Positions 23,605-33,801 of a stretch of DNA of 42,736 nt are shown here, piece by piece. Position numbers and translations under genes: made by a program. The notes beneath the pieces were generated by a model. That model was not told the origin of the DNA. It saw only the letters and a program-made list of their open reading frames with translations, and did not search any database. This stretch comes from Campylobacterales bacterium (GTDB lineage: Bacteria > Campylobacterota > Campylobacteria > Campylobacterales > Sulfurimonadaceae): assembly GCA_016938735.1 (NCBI GenBank), contig JAFGUB010000058.1, positions 1 to 42,736 on the forward strand, written 5' to 3'. Each line of letters starts with the position of its first letter. The stretch's first letter is position 1.

Positions 23605-26600
23605 GACTGCGCGAGAAAGTCCTGAAGTGCGCGCGGACGGTTCCAGTTGGGATCGCGCATCTGTGTCAGGGCGTCGATAGCGGCGCGGGCGGCGCTGAGC
23701 GTGGTGAAGTAGGGGATGTTGCGACGCAAGACGATCTGGCGGATTACCTCGGCATCTTTTTTTGAAGTGTTGTTGTCGGAAGTGTTGATCGCCATAGCGA
23801 CCTCGCCATTTTTCATCGTATCTTCGATATTGGGGCGTCCTTCGGAGATTTTAAGCACGCCTTCACACGGGATACCCGCATCGGCAATCGCTTTTTGAGT
23901 GCCACGCGTAGCAATCAACCGGAACCCGTGCTCATGCAGGCCGCGCGCGATCTCTACTCCCTGCGTTTTGTCGCTTTCGATAAAGGAGAGAAAGCAGGTG
24001 CCCTTGGTTGGGATATTATTGCCCGCCGCCATCTGGCTTTTGGCGAAGCTGATGCCGAAGTTGGAGCTGATCCCCATTACTTCGCCGGTCGATTTCATCT
24101 CTGGAGAGAGGACGGGCGAGGCACCGTAGAGCTTGTTAAAAGGAAAGACCGCTTCTTTAAGCGCGACGTGATTTTTGAGGCGCGGTTTGAGCAGACCCTC
24201 TCCCTCCATAACGATGTTGTAGCGGTCGTAATAGGCCAGCGCGTCGCGCAGGCTCTCGCCCACCATAACGCGGGTAGCCACTTTGGCCAGCGGCATTCCG
24301 GTCGCTTTGGAGACGAACGGCACGGTGCGCGAAGCACGGGGATTGACCTCGATAAGGTAAATTTCATTTTGGTGAATGGCGTACTGGATATTGAGCAGAC
24401 CCACGACCCCAAGGCCCAGCGCGATGGTTTTGGTCTGCTGTTCCACCTCTGCTTTGAGCGCGTCGCTGAGGCTCACAGGCGGGAGCGAACAGGCGCTGTC
24501 GCCGGAGTGGATACCCGCCTCTTCGATGTGCTGCATGATAGAGCCGATGTAGACCTCTTTGCCATCCGTGATGGCATCGACGTCCAGTTCCATCGCCTGA
24601 TCGAGGAATTTATCGACCAGTACGGGGGCGTCATTACTTACCGATACGGCGGCGTCCATATACTGTCGCAACTCCGCTTCGCTGTAAACGATCCGCATCG
24701 CACGGCCGCCCAGGACGAATGAGGGGCGCACAAGGACGGGATAGCCCAAAATTTGAGCGACGGCGACGGCTTGCTCTTTGTTGGTGGCGATGCCGTTGGC
24801 GGGCTGCTTGAGCTTGTGCTCGGTGACAAACGCGGCGAACTTTTCGCGGTCTTCCGCCAGATCGATCACGCGCGCGGGGGTTCCGGCGATCTTGGCGCCG
24901 ATGGCAGTGAGGGCGTTGGCCAGCTTGAGCGGCGTCTGGCCGCCGAAGTGGACGATGATACCGTCGGGTTGCTCGTATTCGATAATGCTGCGTACATGCT
25001 CCAGATCGATCGGCTCGAAGTAAAGGACGTCTGAAGTGTCATAGTCGGTTGAGACCGTTTCGGGGTTACAGTTGACCATGATCGATTCGATGCCCATTTC
25101 ACGCAGGGCAAAGGCAGCATGGACGCAGCAGTAGTCAAACTCGATGCCCTGACCGATCCGGTTGGGGCCGCCGCCGAGGATCATCACCTTGCGCGTATCG
25201 CTGACGCGGTTGGGCAGGTTGGGGTGTTTGGTGATATTGGTGGTTGAATAGAGATACGGTGTGAGGGCTTCAAACTCCGCCGCACAAGTATCGACTTCGT
25301 TGTATTCAAGATGGATGCCAAGATTTTTGCGCGCCATGTAGATTTCGTTTTCGCTGAGTTTGTGGCCTGAATTGAGGGCGATGAGCTCAGAGATTTTTTT
25401 GTCCGAAAAGCCGTAGGTTTTCGCTTCGCGTAGGCGCAGCGCGTCGCTGAGGATCTCCAGATCGACGCTTGACTCATAGGCTACGAGCTCTTCGATCTGA
25501 TACAAAAACCACGGATCGATTTTGGAGAGCTCGAAAATCTCCTCCACACTCAGGCCCCGGCGGAACCCTTCGGCAACAAAGAGCATCCGTTCGGCATTGG
25601 GGCGGCGGATTTCGTAGCGGATGAACTCGTCATCCCCGCTCATGCGGTCAAAACCGCACAGTCCGGTTTCGAGTGAGCAGAGCGCTTTTTGCATCGACTC
25701 TTTGAAGGTACGTCCGATGGCCATGGCTTCACCAACAGACTTCATACCGGTGGTGAGGGTCGATTCGGCTTCGGGGAACTTCTCGAAGGTGAAGCGCGGC
25801 AGCTTCGTGACGATGTAGTCGATGACTGGCTCAAATGCAGCGGGGGTGCCCGTGATATCGTTTTGGATCTCATCGAGGGTGAAGCCAACGGCGAGCAAAG
25901 TAGCGACTTTGGCAATCGGATAGCCCGTAGCTTTGGAAGCGAGCGCTGAAGAACGCGAGACACGCGGATTCATCTCGATAACGATCATACGACCCGTTTT
26001 GGGATCGACGGAGAACTGTACATTCGATCCTCCCGTATCGACGCCGATCTCACGCAAGATGGCAAAAGAGGCGTCGCGCATACGCTGATACTCTTTGTCG
26101 GTGAGGGTGAGCGCGGGGGCGATGGTGATGGAGTCTCCGGTGTGAACGCCCATAGGATCGAAGTTTTCGATAGAGCAGACGATAATGCAGTTGTCGGCGC
26201 GGTCGCGGATCACCTCCATCTCGTACTCTTTCCAGCCTAGCAAAGACTCTTCAATAAGGATTTCGTTGATAGGGCTCTCATCCAGACCGCGCTGGGCCAG
26301 CATCTTGAACTCGTCGATGTTGTACGCTACGCCGCTTCCGCCGCCTGCGAGTGTGAATGATGCGCGGATAATGATCGGAAAGCCGATCGCTTCGGCGGCA
26401 GCCATCGCTTCGTCGATGTTGTAGGCGTAGCGCGAGATAGGCAGATCCATACCGATGCGGATCATGGCCTCTTTAAATGCCTGACGGTCTTCCCCTTTTT
26501 TGATCGCTTCGGGTTTGGCACCCAAAAAGACAACCCCTTCAAGCAGACCCATTTCGTGCATCTTCATGGCAGCGTTGAGGGCGGTCTGTCCTCCCATAGT

Positions 26601-26864
26601 GGGCAGGATTGCATCGACTTTTTCATCTTTGATGATCTGGGCGATCACTTCGGGTTTGATGGGCTCGACGTAGGTACGGTCGGCAAACTCCGGGTCGGTC
26701 ATGATGGTTGCGGGATTGGAGTTGATCAGTACGACGCGGTAGCCCAGCTCTTTGAGTGTTTTGACCGCCTGTGTGCCCGAATAGTCGAATTCGCACGCCT
26801 GTCCGATAACAATGGGTCCTGAACCTATGAGGAGAATCGTTTTGATATCGTCGCGTTTGGGCAT
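23601..26864 (-). CDS. carB: Carbamoyl-phosphate synthase large subunit
   Basis: 1087 residues: two homologous ATP-grasp halves (first [18 protein letters not shown], second [19 protein letters not shown]), then the C-terminal MGS-like allosteric domain. With CarA (not in the window) it makes carbamoyl phosphate for pyrimidines and arginine. It follows the mre cluster on the same strand, as in Campylobacter, and heads an overlapping five-gene operon. No TTACATGTAA occurs in this 3.3-kb gene. Confidence 0.98.
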   Translation of the reverse strand: MPKRDDIKTILLIGSGPIVIGQACEFDYSGTQAVKTLKELGYRVVLINSNPATIMTDPEFADRTYVEPIKPEVIAQIIKDEKVDAILPTMGGQTALNAAMKMHEMGLLEGVVFLGAKPEAIKKGEDRQAFKEAMIRIGMDLPISRYAYNIDEAMAAAEAIGFPIIIRASFTLAGGGSGVAYNIDEFKMLAQRGLDESPINEILIEESLLGWKEYEMEVIRDRADNCIIVCSIENFDPMGVHTGDSITIAPALTLTDKEYQRMRDASFAILREIGVDTGGSNVQFSVDPKTGRMIVIEMNPRVSRSSALASKATGYPIAKVATLLAVGFTLDEIQNDITGTPAAFEPVIDYIVTKLPRFTFEKFPEAESTLTTGMKSVGEAMAIGRTFKESMQKALCSLETGLCGFDRMSGDDEFIRYEIRRPNAERMLFVAEGFRRGLSVEEIFELSKIDPWFLYQIEELVAYESSVDLEILSDALRLREAKTYGFSDKKISELIALNSGHKLSENEIYMARKNLGIHLEYNEVDTCAAEFEALTPYLYSTTNITKHPNLPNRVSDTRKVMILGGGPNRIGQGIEFDYCCVHAAFALREMGIESIMVNCNPETVSTDYDTSDVLYFEPIDLEHVRSIIEYEQPDGIIVHFGGQTPLKLANALTAIGAKIAGTPARVIDLAEDREKFAAFVTEHKLKQPANGIATNKEQAVAVAQILGYPVLVRPSFVLGGRAMRIVYSEAELRQYMDAAVSVSNDAPVLVDKFLDQAMELDVDAITDGKEVYIGSIMQHIEEAGIHSGDSACSLPPVSLSDALKAEVEQQTKTIALGLGVVGLLNIQYAIHQNEIYLIEVNPRASRTVPFVSKATGMPLAKVATRVMVGESLRDALAYYDRYNIVMEGEGLLKPRLKNHVALKEAVFPFNKLYGASPVLSPEMKSTGEVMGISSNFGISFAKSQMAAGNNIPTKGTCFLSFIESDKTQGVEIARGLHEHGFRLIATRGTQKAIADAGIPCEGVLKISEGRPNIEDTMKNGEVAMAINTSDNNTSKKDAEVIRQIVLRRNIPYFTTLSAARAAIDALTQMRDPNWNRPRALQDFLAQS

Positions 26865-26941
26865 GCGTTTCCTTGTCTTGAAAATTTCGGTATTTTACTT
26901 ACAACGCACTTAAAACGGGGTTACATGTAAGCGCGGCCTCT

Positions 26942-27661
26942 CTACCACTCAAGATGGTAAAGCAGCGAGATCATCCCGGAGTAGATGAGGGCATCATCGA
27001 CGATGGGACTTCGGGTGATTGTGGGGGAGAGCAGATCGGCGCGCAGGTTGAGTAGAAGGCTGTACTCTTTAGAGAGTGTATAGCTGACATAGCTCTGCAC
27101 GGCAACGTTGATGCCGTCGTTGGCTTTGTAAGCTTCTCGGCCATCACGCGCTTCGCTTGGACGGACGCCGTAGTAGTAGTCGTTATAGGGAGCAGAAAAC
27201 AACAGCAGCATCGCCGTGAGGGTAACACTCCATGCGCCGTAGGTGTAGGTATTGCCTGCTTCAAGCCGCGCAAGGCTGCGCTCAGTGCTGTTGAGCAGAT
27301 CATGCAGGTAGCACAGCTCGATAAATCCGTCGTCGTTTTTTGCTGCCAGCGAGAGGCCGCCCTCCCAAGTACGCTTACGTTGGTGCATTCCTTCAAGCAT
27401 CGGGGCGTCGTTTGCCTCATAGCCAAAGGTACGTGGCTGTAGCATCAGCGAAGCGCCCCACTGCTCTCCTCCCGCAAAATAGACCCCCAAACGCGACCAT
27501 CGCACGTAGAGCACGCCGTACTCCAGAAAAATAACGGGGCTGGGCAGCACCAAGGGGTCAGCTTTAGGGTAGGGCTGCGTTTGAAGATAAGGGCCGGCAC
27601 CCACCGATAGGCTCTGTGCCGATGCCAAAAGCGGCACCATGATCAGTACAAGGAGTCTCAT
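26942..27661 (-). CDS. MipA/OmpV family outer-membrane protein
   Basis: 239 residues with a signal peptide (LLVLIMVPLLASA), alternating beta-barrel strands and the family-type hairpin YYYGVRPSEARDGREAYKANDG. MipA/OmpV proteins are outer-membrane barrels; MipA of E. coli scaffolds murein-synthesis enzymes. Placement just behind mreC (4-base overlap) fits a cell-wall link. The C terminus ends in Trp after an aromatic strand, as in barrels. A TTACATGTAA palindrome lies 12 bp past the stop. Confidence 0.8.
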   Translation of the reverse strand: MRLLVLIMVPLLASAQSLSVGAGPYLQTQPYPKADPLVLPSPVIFLEYGVLYVRWSRLGVYFAGGEQWGASLMLQPRTFGYEANDAPMLEGMHQRKRTWEGGLSLAAKNDDGFIELCYLHDLLNSTERSLARLEAGNTYTYGAWSVTLTAMLLLFSAPYNDYYYGVRPSEARDGREAYKANDGINVAVQSYVSYTLSKEYSLLLNLRADLLSPTITRSPIVDDALIYSGMISLLYHLEW

Positions 27662-28416
27662 CGTACCTGCTTGATCACGTGAAAATAGCCCGGTAGCAGG
27701 GCATCATAATAGGGGGTGACGACGGCGCTTTGATACCCTTGGGATTGAACGACGGAGGTAACGCGGCCAACCTTGAGCCCTTCAAAGAAGAGATGATCGA
27801 GTCCCGAGGTGACCACTTCGTCGCCGACTTTGACGGGTAGGTAATTGGGGATGTACTCCGCGATCACCTCCCGGGTACCGCTTCCATGTACAATACCCGG
27901 CGCTTTGCCCACGCCGATGGAGACAGCATAGGCACATTTGCGGTCGCTGTTGAGCAGGGCCATCGGTTTGTCGTTGCGTTCGATCACGATGCCGGCACTT
28001 TGGTCGTTGTAGACAAGGCCGTAGACTTTGGAGCGGTTGAAATCGGGAAAGTTGAGCCACAGTTTGCCCATATCGCCAAATTTGACATAGGAGAGGGTAC
28101 GCACCAATGCCACTTCGCTGTGGTGCTCCATCGTGGTGCTGGATGCATTAAAAAGGGCGCTGAGTTCGGTGGCGAACTGATGTGCGAGCAGATGGCTTTG
28201 GCGATAGCGCTCGAGCTCTTGGCGCTGTTGCTCAATGGTTCGGCTCTGATGAATATGATTTTCCCACTGCTCTTGGATAAATTCTACTGCGGTGTGATAG
28301 TGGTTTTTGATTGATAGTCCCAGATCGATAAAGGGAGACTGTAGGGTAGGGGAGTAGACGATGGCGCTGATCATCAGCGCCAAAAAGAGTAAGAGGCTAA
28401 AGCGCTCTTTACTCAT
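27658..28416 (-). CDS. mreC: Rod shape-determining protein MreC
   Basis: 252 residues from ATG 28416 (MSKERFSLLLFLALMIS), chosen because the N-terminal membrane anchor begins there; a longer in-frame start lies within mreB. One membrane segment, a coiled coil (about 45-80, with HQSRTIEQQRQELERY) and two periplasmic beta domains (VGDEVVTSGLDHLFFEGLKVGRV). MreC links cytoplasmic MreB to periplasmic elongasome enzymes. Its start overlaps mreB by eight bases. mreD is not seen next to it. Confidence 0.93.
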   Translation of the reverse strand: MSKERFSLLLFLALMISAIVYSPTLQSPFIDLGLSIKNHYHTAVEFIQEQWENHIHQSRTIEQQRQELERYRQSHLLAHQFATELSALFNASSTTMEHHSEVALVRTLSYVKFGDMGKLWLNFPDFNRSKVYGLVYNDQSAGIVIERNDKPMALLNSDRKCAYAVSIGVGKAPGIVHGSGTREVIAEYIPNYLPVKVGDEVVTSGLDHLFFEGLKVGRVTSVVQSQGYQSAVVTPYYDALLPGYFHVIKQVR

Positions 28417-29446
28417 GTTCGAAGAGTTCTTGGAGCAGATCGATCTCTTCGAGGGCGCGTCCGGTGCCTTTGGCAACCGCGAGCAACGGTTCGTCGGCTA
28501 CATAAACCGGAATCTTCACGATCTCAGAGAGATAGCGATCAAGCATTCGAATGAGTGCACCGCCTCCGGTAAGAATGATACCGTGATTGACGATGTCACC
28601 TGCCAGATCGGGCGGCATCTGCTCTAAAACGTCGCGCAGTGCTTCGGCGATCTCTTTGAGCGGCTCTTTCATCGCTTCGCGGGCATCTTCGCTGGTGAGT
28701 TCGACCGAGCTGAGCAGCCCTTCGACCTGATCGCGTCCGGTGATCGTCATGGTGAGCTCTTTTTCGAGCGTCATGGCGGTACCGATGTTGATCTTGATCT
28801 CTTCGGCGACGCGCTCGCCGATGAGGAGGTTGTACTTTTTGCGCACATAGTTGCTGATGGCCAGGTCGATCTTGTCTCCGGCGATACGGATCGATTTGGA
28901 GAGCACCAGACCGCCTAGCGAAACCACGCCGATCTCTGTCGTACCGCCGCCGATATCGACGACGAGGTTGCCCTGAGGTTCGCGGATGTTAATCCCCGCG
29001 CCGATAGCGGCTGCCATTGGCTCTTCGATAAGGTAGACTTCACGGGCTCCGGCGGAGCGAGCGGAGTCGCTCACTGCTTTGCGTTCGACCTGTGTCAGGC
29101 CATAAGGAACGCAGATGATGATGCGCGGGCTAATCAGCGCGCTGCGCCCGTGCGCTTTTTCGATAAATTTACGGATCATTTTTTCGGTCATGTCGAAATC
29201 GGCGATGACGCCGTCTTTCATGGGACGGATCGCTTTGATGTTGCCGGGTGTTTTGCCCACCATCTCTTTGGCTTCATGTCCGACGGCGAGGACGCGCTGA
29301 TGACCGAAGCGCTCCGTTTTGACTGCGACGACGGAAGGCTCATTAATAATGATGCCGCGCCCTTTGGCGATGACGAGGGTATTGGCCGTTCCAAGGTCGA
29401 TGGAAAGGTCGTTGGAGAAGAGACCGATTAGTTTGTTGAAGATCAT
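28409..29446 (-). CDS. mreB: Rod shape-determining protein MreB
   Basis: 345 residues, actin-like fold with SIDLGTANTLV (phosphate 1), VVDIGGGTTEIGVVSLGG (phosphate 2) and ILTGGGALI (adenosine). MreB filaments guide lateral wall synthesis. A near-perfect AAGGAGGG site stands before the ATG. It lies between clpX (9-bp gap) and mreC (overlap), the conserved Campylobacterota order. Confidence 0.98.
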   Translation of the reverse strand: MIFNKLIGLFSNDLSIDLGTANTLVIAKGRGIIINEPSVVAVKTERFGHQRVLAVGHEAKEMVGKTPGNIKAIRPMKDGVIADFDMTEKMIRKFIEKAHGRSALISPRIIICVPYGLTQVERKAVSDSARSAGAREVYLIEEPMAAAIGAGINIREPQGNLVVDIGGGTTEIGVVSLGGLVLSKSIRIAGDKIDLAISNYVRKKYNLLIGERVAEEIKINIGTAMTLEKELTMTITGRDQVEGLLSSVELTSEDAREAMKEPLKEIAEALRDVLEQMPPDLAGDIVNHGIILTGGGALIRMLDRYLSEIVKIPVYVADEPLLAVAKGTGRALEEIDLLQELFEHE

Positions 29447-29455
29447 GAACCCTCC

Positions 29456-30685
29456 TTAGGCACTTTTTTTGTGGGTTTGTTTGACAAAGATCGGTTTATC
29501 TTTGGTGTTGATCACTTCAGGCGTGATGATGATCTCATAACCGTCGAAGTCGGGTAGTTCGTACATAATATCGATCATGTTCTCTTCTAAAATAGCGCGC
29601 AGCCCGCGTGCGCCTGTTTTGCGTTCGATCGCTTTGTGGGCGATGGCGCGTAGAGCCTCCTCCTCAAAGCTCAGCGTGACGTTGTCGATGGCAAAGAGTT
29701 TGACGTATTGTCGGATCAGCGAGTTTTTGGGTTCGGTGAGGATGCGCATCATATCATTTTCGCTGATCTCATTGAGTGAAGCGATAATGGGCAGACGGCC
29801 GATTAGCTCAGGGATCAGGCCGTAGTGAACCAGATCGTCGGGTTCGACGACTTCAAAAGAGACCTTTTTCTCCGATTTGCTCTTTTTGTCATGACCAAAT
29901 CCCATGATGTTGTTGCCCTGTTTCTTTTCCAAAATCTTGTCTAGGCCGTCAAAGGCACCGCCACAGATGAAGAGGATACCGGAGGTGTCGATCTGGATAA
30001 ACTCTTGGTTGGGGTGTTTGCGCCCCCCTTTGGGTGGAATGTTGACGATGGAGCCTTCGATGATCTTAAGCAGCGCCTGCTGTACCCCTTCGCCCGAGAC
30101 GTCGCGGGTGATGGAACGGTTTTCGCTCATGCGGGCGATTTTGTCGATCTCGTCGATAAATACGATACCTTGCTGGGCGCGTTCGACGTCGCCGTCGGCT
30201 GATTGAAGCAGTTTGGTCAGGATATTTTCGACATCTTCGCCGACATAGCCCGCTTCGGTGAGACTGGTCGCATCGGCGATGGCCAGAGGGACGTTAAGTA
30301 CACGGGCGATGGTTTGGGCCATAAGGGTTTTGCCGCTGCCGGTGGGGCCGATGAGCAGGACGTTGGATTTGGCGATTTCGGTCTCATCCCCTTCGATGCT
30401 GTGGCTTTTGAAGATGCGTTTGTAATGGTTATAGACGGCTACGGAAAGGAGCCTTCTGGCCTTCTCCTGACCGATGACGTATTGACCCAAAAAGTCGTTG
30501 AGCTGCTTAGGCGTCATCAACTCTGCGTTGCCTTCGAGCGCTTTACGGTGTTCGTGAAGGTCACCGAACATAATTTTGTGGGCTGAAAAGACGCAGTTCT
30601 TACAGATGTAGACACCGTTGCCTGCAATCAGCGGATTGTCGTCGCTCTCTTGCGCGTCGCAAAAGCTGCAGGTTCTATAGATCAT
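29456..30685 (-). CDS. clpX: ATP-dependent Clp protease ATP-binding subunit ClpX
   Basis: 409 residues from ATG 30685; the N-terminal zinc-binding domain (CSFC...CKNC) begins right there. AAA+ core with GPTGSGKT (Walker A), FIDEIDKI (Walker B), and the IGF-type ClpP loop given as IMGFG. ClpX unfolds tagged substrates for ClpP in the cytosol. Its start lies within the last codons of lpxA. Confidence 0.97.
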   Translation of the reverse strand: MIYRTCSFCDAQESDDNPLIAGNGVYICKNCVFSAHKIMFGDLHEHRKALEGNAELMTPKQLNDFLGQYVIGQEKARRLLSVAVYNHYKRIFKSHSIEGDETEIAKSNVLLIGPTGSGKTLMAQTIARVLNVPLAIADATSLTEAGYVGEDVENILTKLLQSADGDVERAQQGIVFIDEIDKIARMSENRSITRDVSGEGVQQALLKIIEGSIVNIPPKGGRKHPNQEFIQIDTSGILFICGGAFDGLDKILEKKQGNNIMGFGHDKKSKSEKKVSFEVVEPDDLVHYGLIPELIGRLPIIASLNEISENDMMRILTEPKNSLIRQYVKLFAIDNVTLSFEEEALRAIAHKAIERKTGARGLRAILEENMIDIMYELPDFDGYEIIITPEVINTKDKPIFVKQTHKKSA

Positions 30686-31469
30686 GGGTGGTTTTCCTTT
30701 CAAACGGAATGCCGCGTTTGGTGTTTAAAATAAAATCGCAGAGTGTACGCACAAAGTGGCTCGAACTACGTTCAAGCAGTGCCGTCGCGCTCTCTTTGAA
30801 GGGTTGGCCGGATTCAAAAAGGTCGCGATAAGCGCTTTTGAGGGTATCGATATCGTCACGTTCGATGTGACGGCGTAGCCCTGTGAGGTTGAGGCCGCGA
30901 ATTACGGCGCGGTTGCCCTCTGCCAGACAATAAGGCGGAATATCCTGAGCCACTGCGGAGGCGCCCCCGATCATGGCGTAGGTGCCGATGCGTACAAATT
31001 GGTGAATCGGCGTCATACCGCCGATAACGGCGTAGTCACCCATCTCGACGTGGCCTGCAAGCGTGGCGGCGTTGGCGAGGATGCAGTGGTTACCGATGGT
31101 GACGTCATGCCCTAGATGGACATAGCCCATAAAGAGATTGTGAGAACCGACGATCGTTTTACCGCCGCCGCCTTTGGTGCCGGGATTGAAGAGGGTAAAT
31201 TCGCGTATGCGGTTATGGTCGCCGATGATCAGCTCCACCTCTTCGCCGTTGTATTTCAAATCTTGTGGGATGGAGCCCAGTACGGCGTGGGAGAAGATTT
31301 GGTTGTATTTGCCGATGGTGGTTTTGCCATAAATGCAGGCACCTTGAGCGATGGTCGTGCCTTCACCGATGACGGCTTCTTTGGAGACAAAACAGTAAGG
31401 AGCAATCTGGACATTTTCGCCGATGGTTGCGCCGTCTTCGATGACGGCGAGAGGTGAAATCATGCTCAT
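30675..31469 (-). CDS. lpxA: UDP-N-acetylglucosamine acyltransferase LpxA
   Basis: 264 residues with the left-handed beta-helix hexapeptide repeats ([28 protein letters not shown], then [12 protein letters not shown]) and the catalytic His in GYVHLGHDV. It catalyses the first step of lipid A synthesis, moving a 3-hydroxyacyl chain from ACP to UDP-GlcNAc. The ATG overlaps the fabZ stop (ATGA), so production is coupled to FabZ, which competes for the same acyl-ACP pool. Confidence 0.97.
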   Translation of the reverse strand: MSMISPLAVIEDGATIGENVQIAPYCFVSKEAVIGEGTTIAQGACIYGKTTIGKYNQIFSHAVLGSIPQDLKYNGEEVELIIGDHNRIREFTLFNPGTKGGGGKTIVGSHNLFMGYVHLGHDVTIGNHCILANAATLAGHVEMGDYAVIGGMTPIHQFVRIGTYAMIGGASAVAQDIPPYCLAEGNRAVIRGLNLTGLRRHIERDDIDTLKSAYRDLFESGQPFKESATALLERSSSHFVRTLCDFILNTKRGIPFERKTTHDL

Positions 31470-31909
31470 TTGTCTACGATCATGGCTTTGAGTTCGGCTT
31501 CGGAGACCAAAACATCATCGACGTAGGCTTCGCCTTGTAAAACCCAGATGCTGCCTTTGTGCTTTAGTACGTGTACACGGTATTCGAGGCGGTCTCCGGG
31601 ACGAACGGGATTGCGGAATTTGGCTTTATCGATGCTCATAAAATAGACTACTTTGTTGGCAATTTCATCCGGGCCGATACCCATGCTTTTAAATGCCAGA
31701 ATACCGCCGGCTTGCGCCATACCTTCTAAAATCATGACACCGGGATAGATCGGATGACCCGGAAAATGGCCTTGAAAAATATGTTCTCCGATGGTGACGT
31801 TTTTGTAACCGGTAAGGCGCTCGCCTTCTACAACGTCGGTCACTTTATCGATCAATAGAAAAGGAAATCTATGAGGAAGAATTTTTTGTATCTCTACGAC
31901 ATCTATCAT
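31466..31909 (-). CDS. fabZ: 3-hydroxyacyl-ACP dehydratase FabZ
   Basis: 147 residues, hot-dog fold with [14 protein letters not shown] and the active-site stretch [23 protein letters not shown] (His and Glu). It dehydrates 3-hydroxyacyl-ACP in fatty acid elongation. It is the first gene of an eleven-gene minus-strand run. The full length and standard motifs leave no doubt. Confidence 0.97.
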   Translation of the reverse strand: MIDVVEIQKILPHRFPFLLIDKVTDVVEGERLTGYKNVTIGEHIFQGHFPGHPIYPGVMILEGMAQAGGILAFKSMGIGPDEIANKVVYFMSIDKAKFRNPVRPGDRLEYRVHVLKHKGSIWVLQGEAYVDDVLVSEAELKAMIVDK

Positions 31910-32044
31910 TGCTGGGTAACCTTGAAGTAATAAAATCGCCCAATTCTAACTGAAAAGGGGTTAATTCTCGATTAGCGCCCATCTTCTTTGCTCTTTACAT
32001 GTAAAGTGATAGAATCTTATATTTGCCTCTTAAAGGAGCTTTGC

Positions 32045-33793
32045 ATGCCCTCTAAAGATATCATCGCGAGCGAATTGGAACGTGAGAATGAGCGTGCAAG
32101 ATATCAGAAATTGCTTGGACAGTTTCGGGGACTACTGGACGCTTTGCCGGATCCCGTCTTTATGAAAGATGAGGAGCTTCGTTGGATTTACGGTAATCCG
32201 GTGATTCTCAATCTCTACAACATTCCCCCAAACGACTACATCGGAAAAACGGAAGATCAGCTTCTGCCACCGGAGTTCGCACCCGATTGTATGGCAAGTG
32301 ACGAGCGCGCAAAATCTTCGGGAACGATAGGGGTTTCAGAGGAGAGGGCGCGCGATCCGCAGGGGAATATCCACTATTACGAAGTGTTTAAGGTACCCTC
32401 ATATGACGAAAGCGGCGCCTTTGTGGGGTTGATCGGTATCGGTAGGGACATCACTGAGCGCAAGCAGGCTCAAAATGCACTTGAACAGAGTTTGGCCCAG
32501 CAGCGCCATCTGTTGGAGTACGATACATTGACGGGTCTCTATACCCAAGGGAAATTTAAAAGTCTGCTGGTAGCATCTGAACTCATGCAGAAGACATTTG
32601 TGACTTTGGTCGATATCGACCGTTTTCACTACTTCAACGATATCTTCGGCACGGAGCTTGGAGATGAGTTTTTAAGACTGCTGGCGCGTGCGCTTGAAGC
32701 CCAATTCACTCCTGACGTGACTTTGGGTCGTTTGGGCGGCAATACGTTTGGACTTCTAGGGCACTGCAGTGATCCGTCGCGCTCTAAAAAGATAGTAGAG
32801 CGGATCTATGAGGTGATCGAGCATCTCAACGCCACGTTTGGCAAAACCCACCGCTACCGCTTCACCCTCTCGATCGGTATCGCGTGGTATGACAAAACGC
32901 AAAGCCCCCTTGATCTGATCAGTCGCGCAGACATCGCCTTACATGTATCGAAAAAACGGTGGGGTAACTCTTTTCATTTTTACGACGAAGAGCACACCAG
33001 GGTGATTCGAGAGAAGATCTATCTGCACCACCAAATCGTCGATTTGATCGAAGACGAAAACTGCTTTACGCTCTATTACCAACCGATTGTCGATGTGCTT
33101 CAGCCCAAGCAGAGAAAGTGCGAGGCACTGTTGCGCCTTATCGACGCTCAGGGCAATTTTTCGCTGCATGAGCGTCTGATTCTGGCTGCGGAGAGTTTTG
33201 GACTCATCGGCGAGGTGACGATACGGGTCATCGAACGCGCTTTTGCCCAGCAGCAGATGTGGGATATTGAGGGCCTGGAGGTGGAGCTCTCCATCAATCT
33301 GTCGGGTGACGATCTGATGCGTTCAAGTCTGTGCGACGAGGTCGCTTCGCTGGCCGCACGCTATGCGGTTGATCCACATAGGATTGTTTTTGAAGTCACG
33401 GAGCGACAGGCTTTTGTGGTGGGTGATGAGGCGGCAAATACCGTTAATGCCCTCAAAGCACAGGGGTTTCGGTTCGCGCTCGATGATTTTGGGGTGGGTT
33501 TCTCCTCTTTGGATAATCTCAAGCGTCTGGCGTTCGATTTTGTCAAGATCGACGGTTCGTTCGTCAAAGAAGCGACCCATTCGCATACGGATATGGTCGT
33601 ACTCAAGGCGATCACCGAGATCGCTGAGGCATACGGAATGCAGAGCATTGCCGAATATGTCGAAAACGAATCGGTGGTGCAGGTGCTCTCTCGTATAGGG
33701 ATCACCAAAATGCAGGGGTGGCATTTTGCCAAAGCGATGGACGCAGCTTCGCTAGAGCGTTTTTGGCGTGAGGCTGCTAAGGCTTACATGTAA
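32045..33793 (+). CDS. PAS-GGDEF-EAL cyclic-di-GMP signalling protein
   Basis: 582 residues from ATG 32045 (AAGGAG upstream). A PAS domain (about 30-145, with PDPVFMKDEELRWIYGN and the PAC end GIGRDITERKQAQ) is followed by a GGDEF domain whose active site is degenerate (GGNTF at 231-235) and an EAL domain with the catalytic set retained: EALLR (E360), INLSG, FEVTE, DDFGVGF, FVKIDG, AEYVE and MQGW. This predicts a c-di-GMP phosphodiesterase, with the degenerate GGDEF probably a GTP-binding regulator. No membrane segment is seen. The last codons TAC ATG TAA come from a TTACATGTAA palindrome. Confidence 0.93.
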   Translation: MPSKDIIASELERENERARYQKLLGQFRGLLDALPDPVFMKDEELRWIYGNPVILNLYNIPPNDYIGKTEDQLLPPEFAPDCMASDERAKSSGTIGVSEERARDPQGNIHYYEVFKVPSYDESGAFVGLIGIGRDITERKQAQNALEQSLAQQRHLLEYDTLTGLYTQGKFKSLLVASELMQKTFVTLVDIDRFHYFNDIFGTELGDEFLRLLARALEAQFTPDVTLGRLGGNTFGLLGHCSDPSRSKKIVERIYEVIEHLNATFGKTHRYRFTLSIGIAWYDKTQSPLDLISRADIALHVSKKRWGNSFHFYDEEHTRVIREKIYLHHQIVDLIEDENCFTLYYQPIVDVLQPKQRKCEALLRLIDAQGNFSLHERLILAAESFGLIGEVTIRVIERAFAQQQMWDIEGLEVELSINLSGDDLMRSSLCDEVASLAARYAVDPHRIVFEVTERQAFVVGDEAANTVNALKAQGFRFALDDFGVGFSSLDNLKRLAFDFVKIDGSFVKEATHSHTDMVVLKAITEIAEAYGMQSIAEYVENESVVQVLSRIGITKMQGWHFAKAMDAASLERFWREAAKAYM

Positions 33794-33801
33794 GCCTTAG
33801 C
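33776..33801. repeat. 26-bp perfect palindrome between convergent genes
   Basis: A 13-base arm, GCTAAGGCTTACA, is followed directly by its exact complement. TTACATGTAA is its centre. It contains the TAA of the PAS-GGDEF-EAL gene (33791-33793) and the TAA of rhlE (33797-33799), which are only 3 bp apart. In RNA it would form an 11-bp stem with a CATG loop in both directions. No T-tract follows. Confidence 0.95.

Noticed and set aside
33776-33801. Classical Rho-independent terminator
   Set aside because: The hairpin is strong but no T-run follows in either direction, so I record it as a palindrome only.
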